From the NCBI GenBank assembly GCA_964620045.1, contig CAZUJL010000019.1:1-64000 (forward strand): 64,000 nucleotides of DNA, written 5' to 3'. Positions 63,786 to 64,000 of the stretch are shown piece by piece; position 1 is the stretch's first letter, and every line of letters begins with the position of its first letter. The position numbers and the translations under genes were made by a program. The notes under the pieces were generated by a model, which was given only the letters and a program-made list of their open reading frames with translations, was not told where the DNA came from and ran no database searches. This stretch comes from VFKU01 sp964620045. Its GTDB lineage: Bacteria > Hydrogenedentota > Hydrogenedentia > Hydrogenedentales > GCA-2746185.

Positions 63786-64000
63786 GTGGCTGCCACAATC
63801 GAAAAAGTTGACCTCCCCATCGAAGGGATGACGTGCGCCGGGTGCGCGCAGACCATCGAGTCCGCGCTCTCGCATGCCGACGGCGTGATGAAGGTCAACG
63901 TCAACTTTCCCACCGAGACCGCGCATGTGGAGTTTCTCGCAGCGCGCACGTCGGCTGGCGATCTCGCGGCCATCGTCGAAAAATCCGGCTACAAGGTAAA
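63786..64000 (+). CDS. Heavy-metal-associated protein or copper P-type ATPase (3' end outside window)
   Basis: The visible 71 residues contain the heavy-metal-associated motif GMTCAGCAQTIESALSHADG and then KSGYKV. This is the N-terminal copper-binding domain of CopA-type ATPases or a CopZ chaperone. The start is GTG with GGAG 8 nt before it. The reading frame is still open at the window end. Copper or another soft metal is the likely substrate. Confidence 0.75.
   Translation, partial: MAATIEKVDLPIEGMTCAGCAQTIESALSHADGVMKVNVNFPTETAHVEFLAARTSAGDLAAIVEKSGYKV

Overview
This is a 64-kb, GC-rich chromosomal window from a Gram-negative bacterium. Several traits suggest the PVC/FCB side of the tree, most like Candidatus Hydrogenedentota or a relative such as Planctomycetota or Lentisphaerota. 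They are a major-pseudopilin-like protein with a class III signal and a C-terminal DGH motif, a YVTN-propeller/c-type cytochrome exoprotein, a Tat-exported TIM-barrel protein, DUF1080 proteins, a membrane-anchored MutS homologue and many palindromic intergenic repeats. The assignment is inference; no rRNA or other decisive marker is present.

Region by region. 0-6.2 kb: the 3' part of a YVTN/di-heme secreted protein, a small flavin-type oxidase and a long coiled-coil protein ending in a MshEN (c-di-GMP-type) domain. 6.3-8.2 kb: an isolated phage-type terminase pair. 8.4-17.3 kb: a DUF1080 protein, SthA transhydrogenase, thioesterase, beta-propeller phytase, pseudopilin, cupredoxin-like lipoprotein and CoaD. 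16.1-18.1 kb: larB-larC of nickel-pincer cofactor synthesis, overlapping coaD. 18.1-21.1 kb: a cobalamin riboswitch with its own terminator ahead of btuF-btuD-btuC. 21.1-25.4 kb: Ser/Thr kinase, secreted protein, LolA-like protein and DUF1302 protein on one strand. 25.4-31.6 kb: Tat TIM-barrel protein, an AT-rich GIY-YIG/PUA-like nuclease gene, a carboxylesterase, a DsbD-alpha-like protein with a thioredoxin/heme/PDZ protein, and a DUF1858 protein. 31.7-37.2 kb: a ribose-type ABC transporter split between strands, and a purple acid phosphatase. 37.2-40.3 kb: glpD and cardiolipin synthase, divergent.

40.4-51.8 kb is dominated by envelope sugar synthesis: a GT2 and two nucleotide-sugar epimerases, rfbC-rfbD, and rfbA-rfbB, with an MFS exporter, ppc and a small zinc-binding protein between them. 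Together rfbA, B, C and D give the whole dTDP-L-rhamnose pathway, in two pairs. 52.0-64.0 kb: a polytopic membrane protein, two small secreted proteins, the MutS-like protein, an HTH-REC regulator, tRNA-Thr(CGT) and tRNA-Phe(GAA), a zinc-ribbon protein, a lipoprotein, an HCF101-like Mrp ATPase, an ECF sigma/anti-sigma pair, a lipoprotein, an M20 dipeptidase and the start of a heavy-metal-binding protein or P-type ATPase.

Most operons are short, with 1-8 nt ATGA/GTGA/TAGTG overlaps (larBC-coaD, btuFDC, kinase-secreted protein, rbsCB, sigma-anti-sigma). Intergenic gaps hold hairpin terminators and at least five families of palindromic repeats, some paired head-to-head like REPINs. No rRNA, CRISPR array, integrase or insertion sequence was seen. 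The least ordinary items are the lone terminase pair, the AT-rich GIY-YIG/PUA-like nuclease, the MshEN coiled-coil protein without ATPase, the membrane MutS homologue and the REPIN-like repeats.
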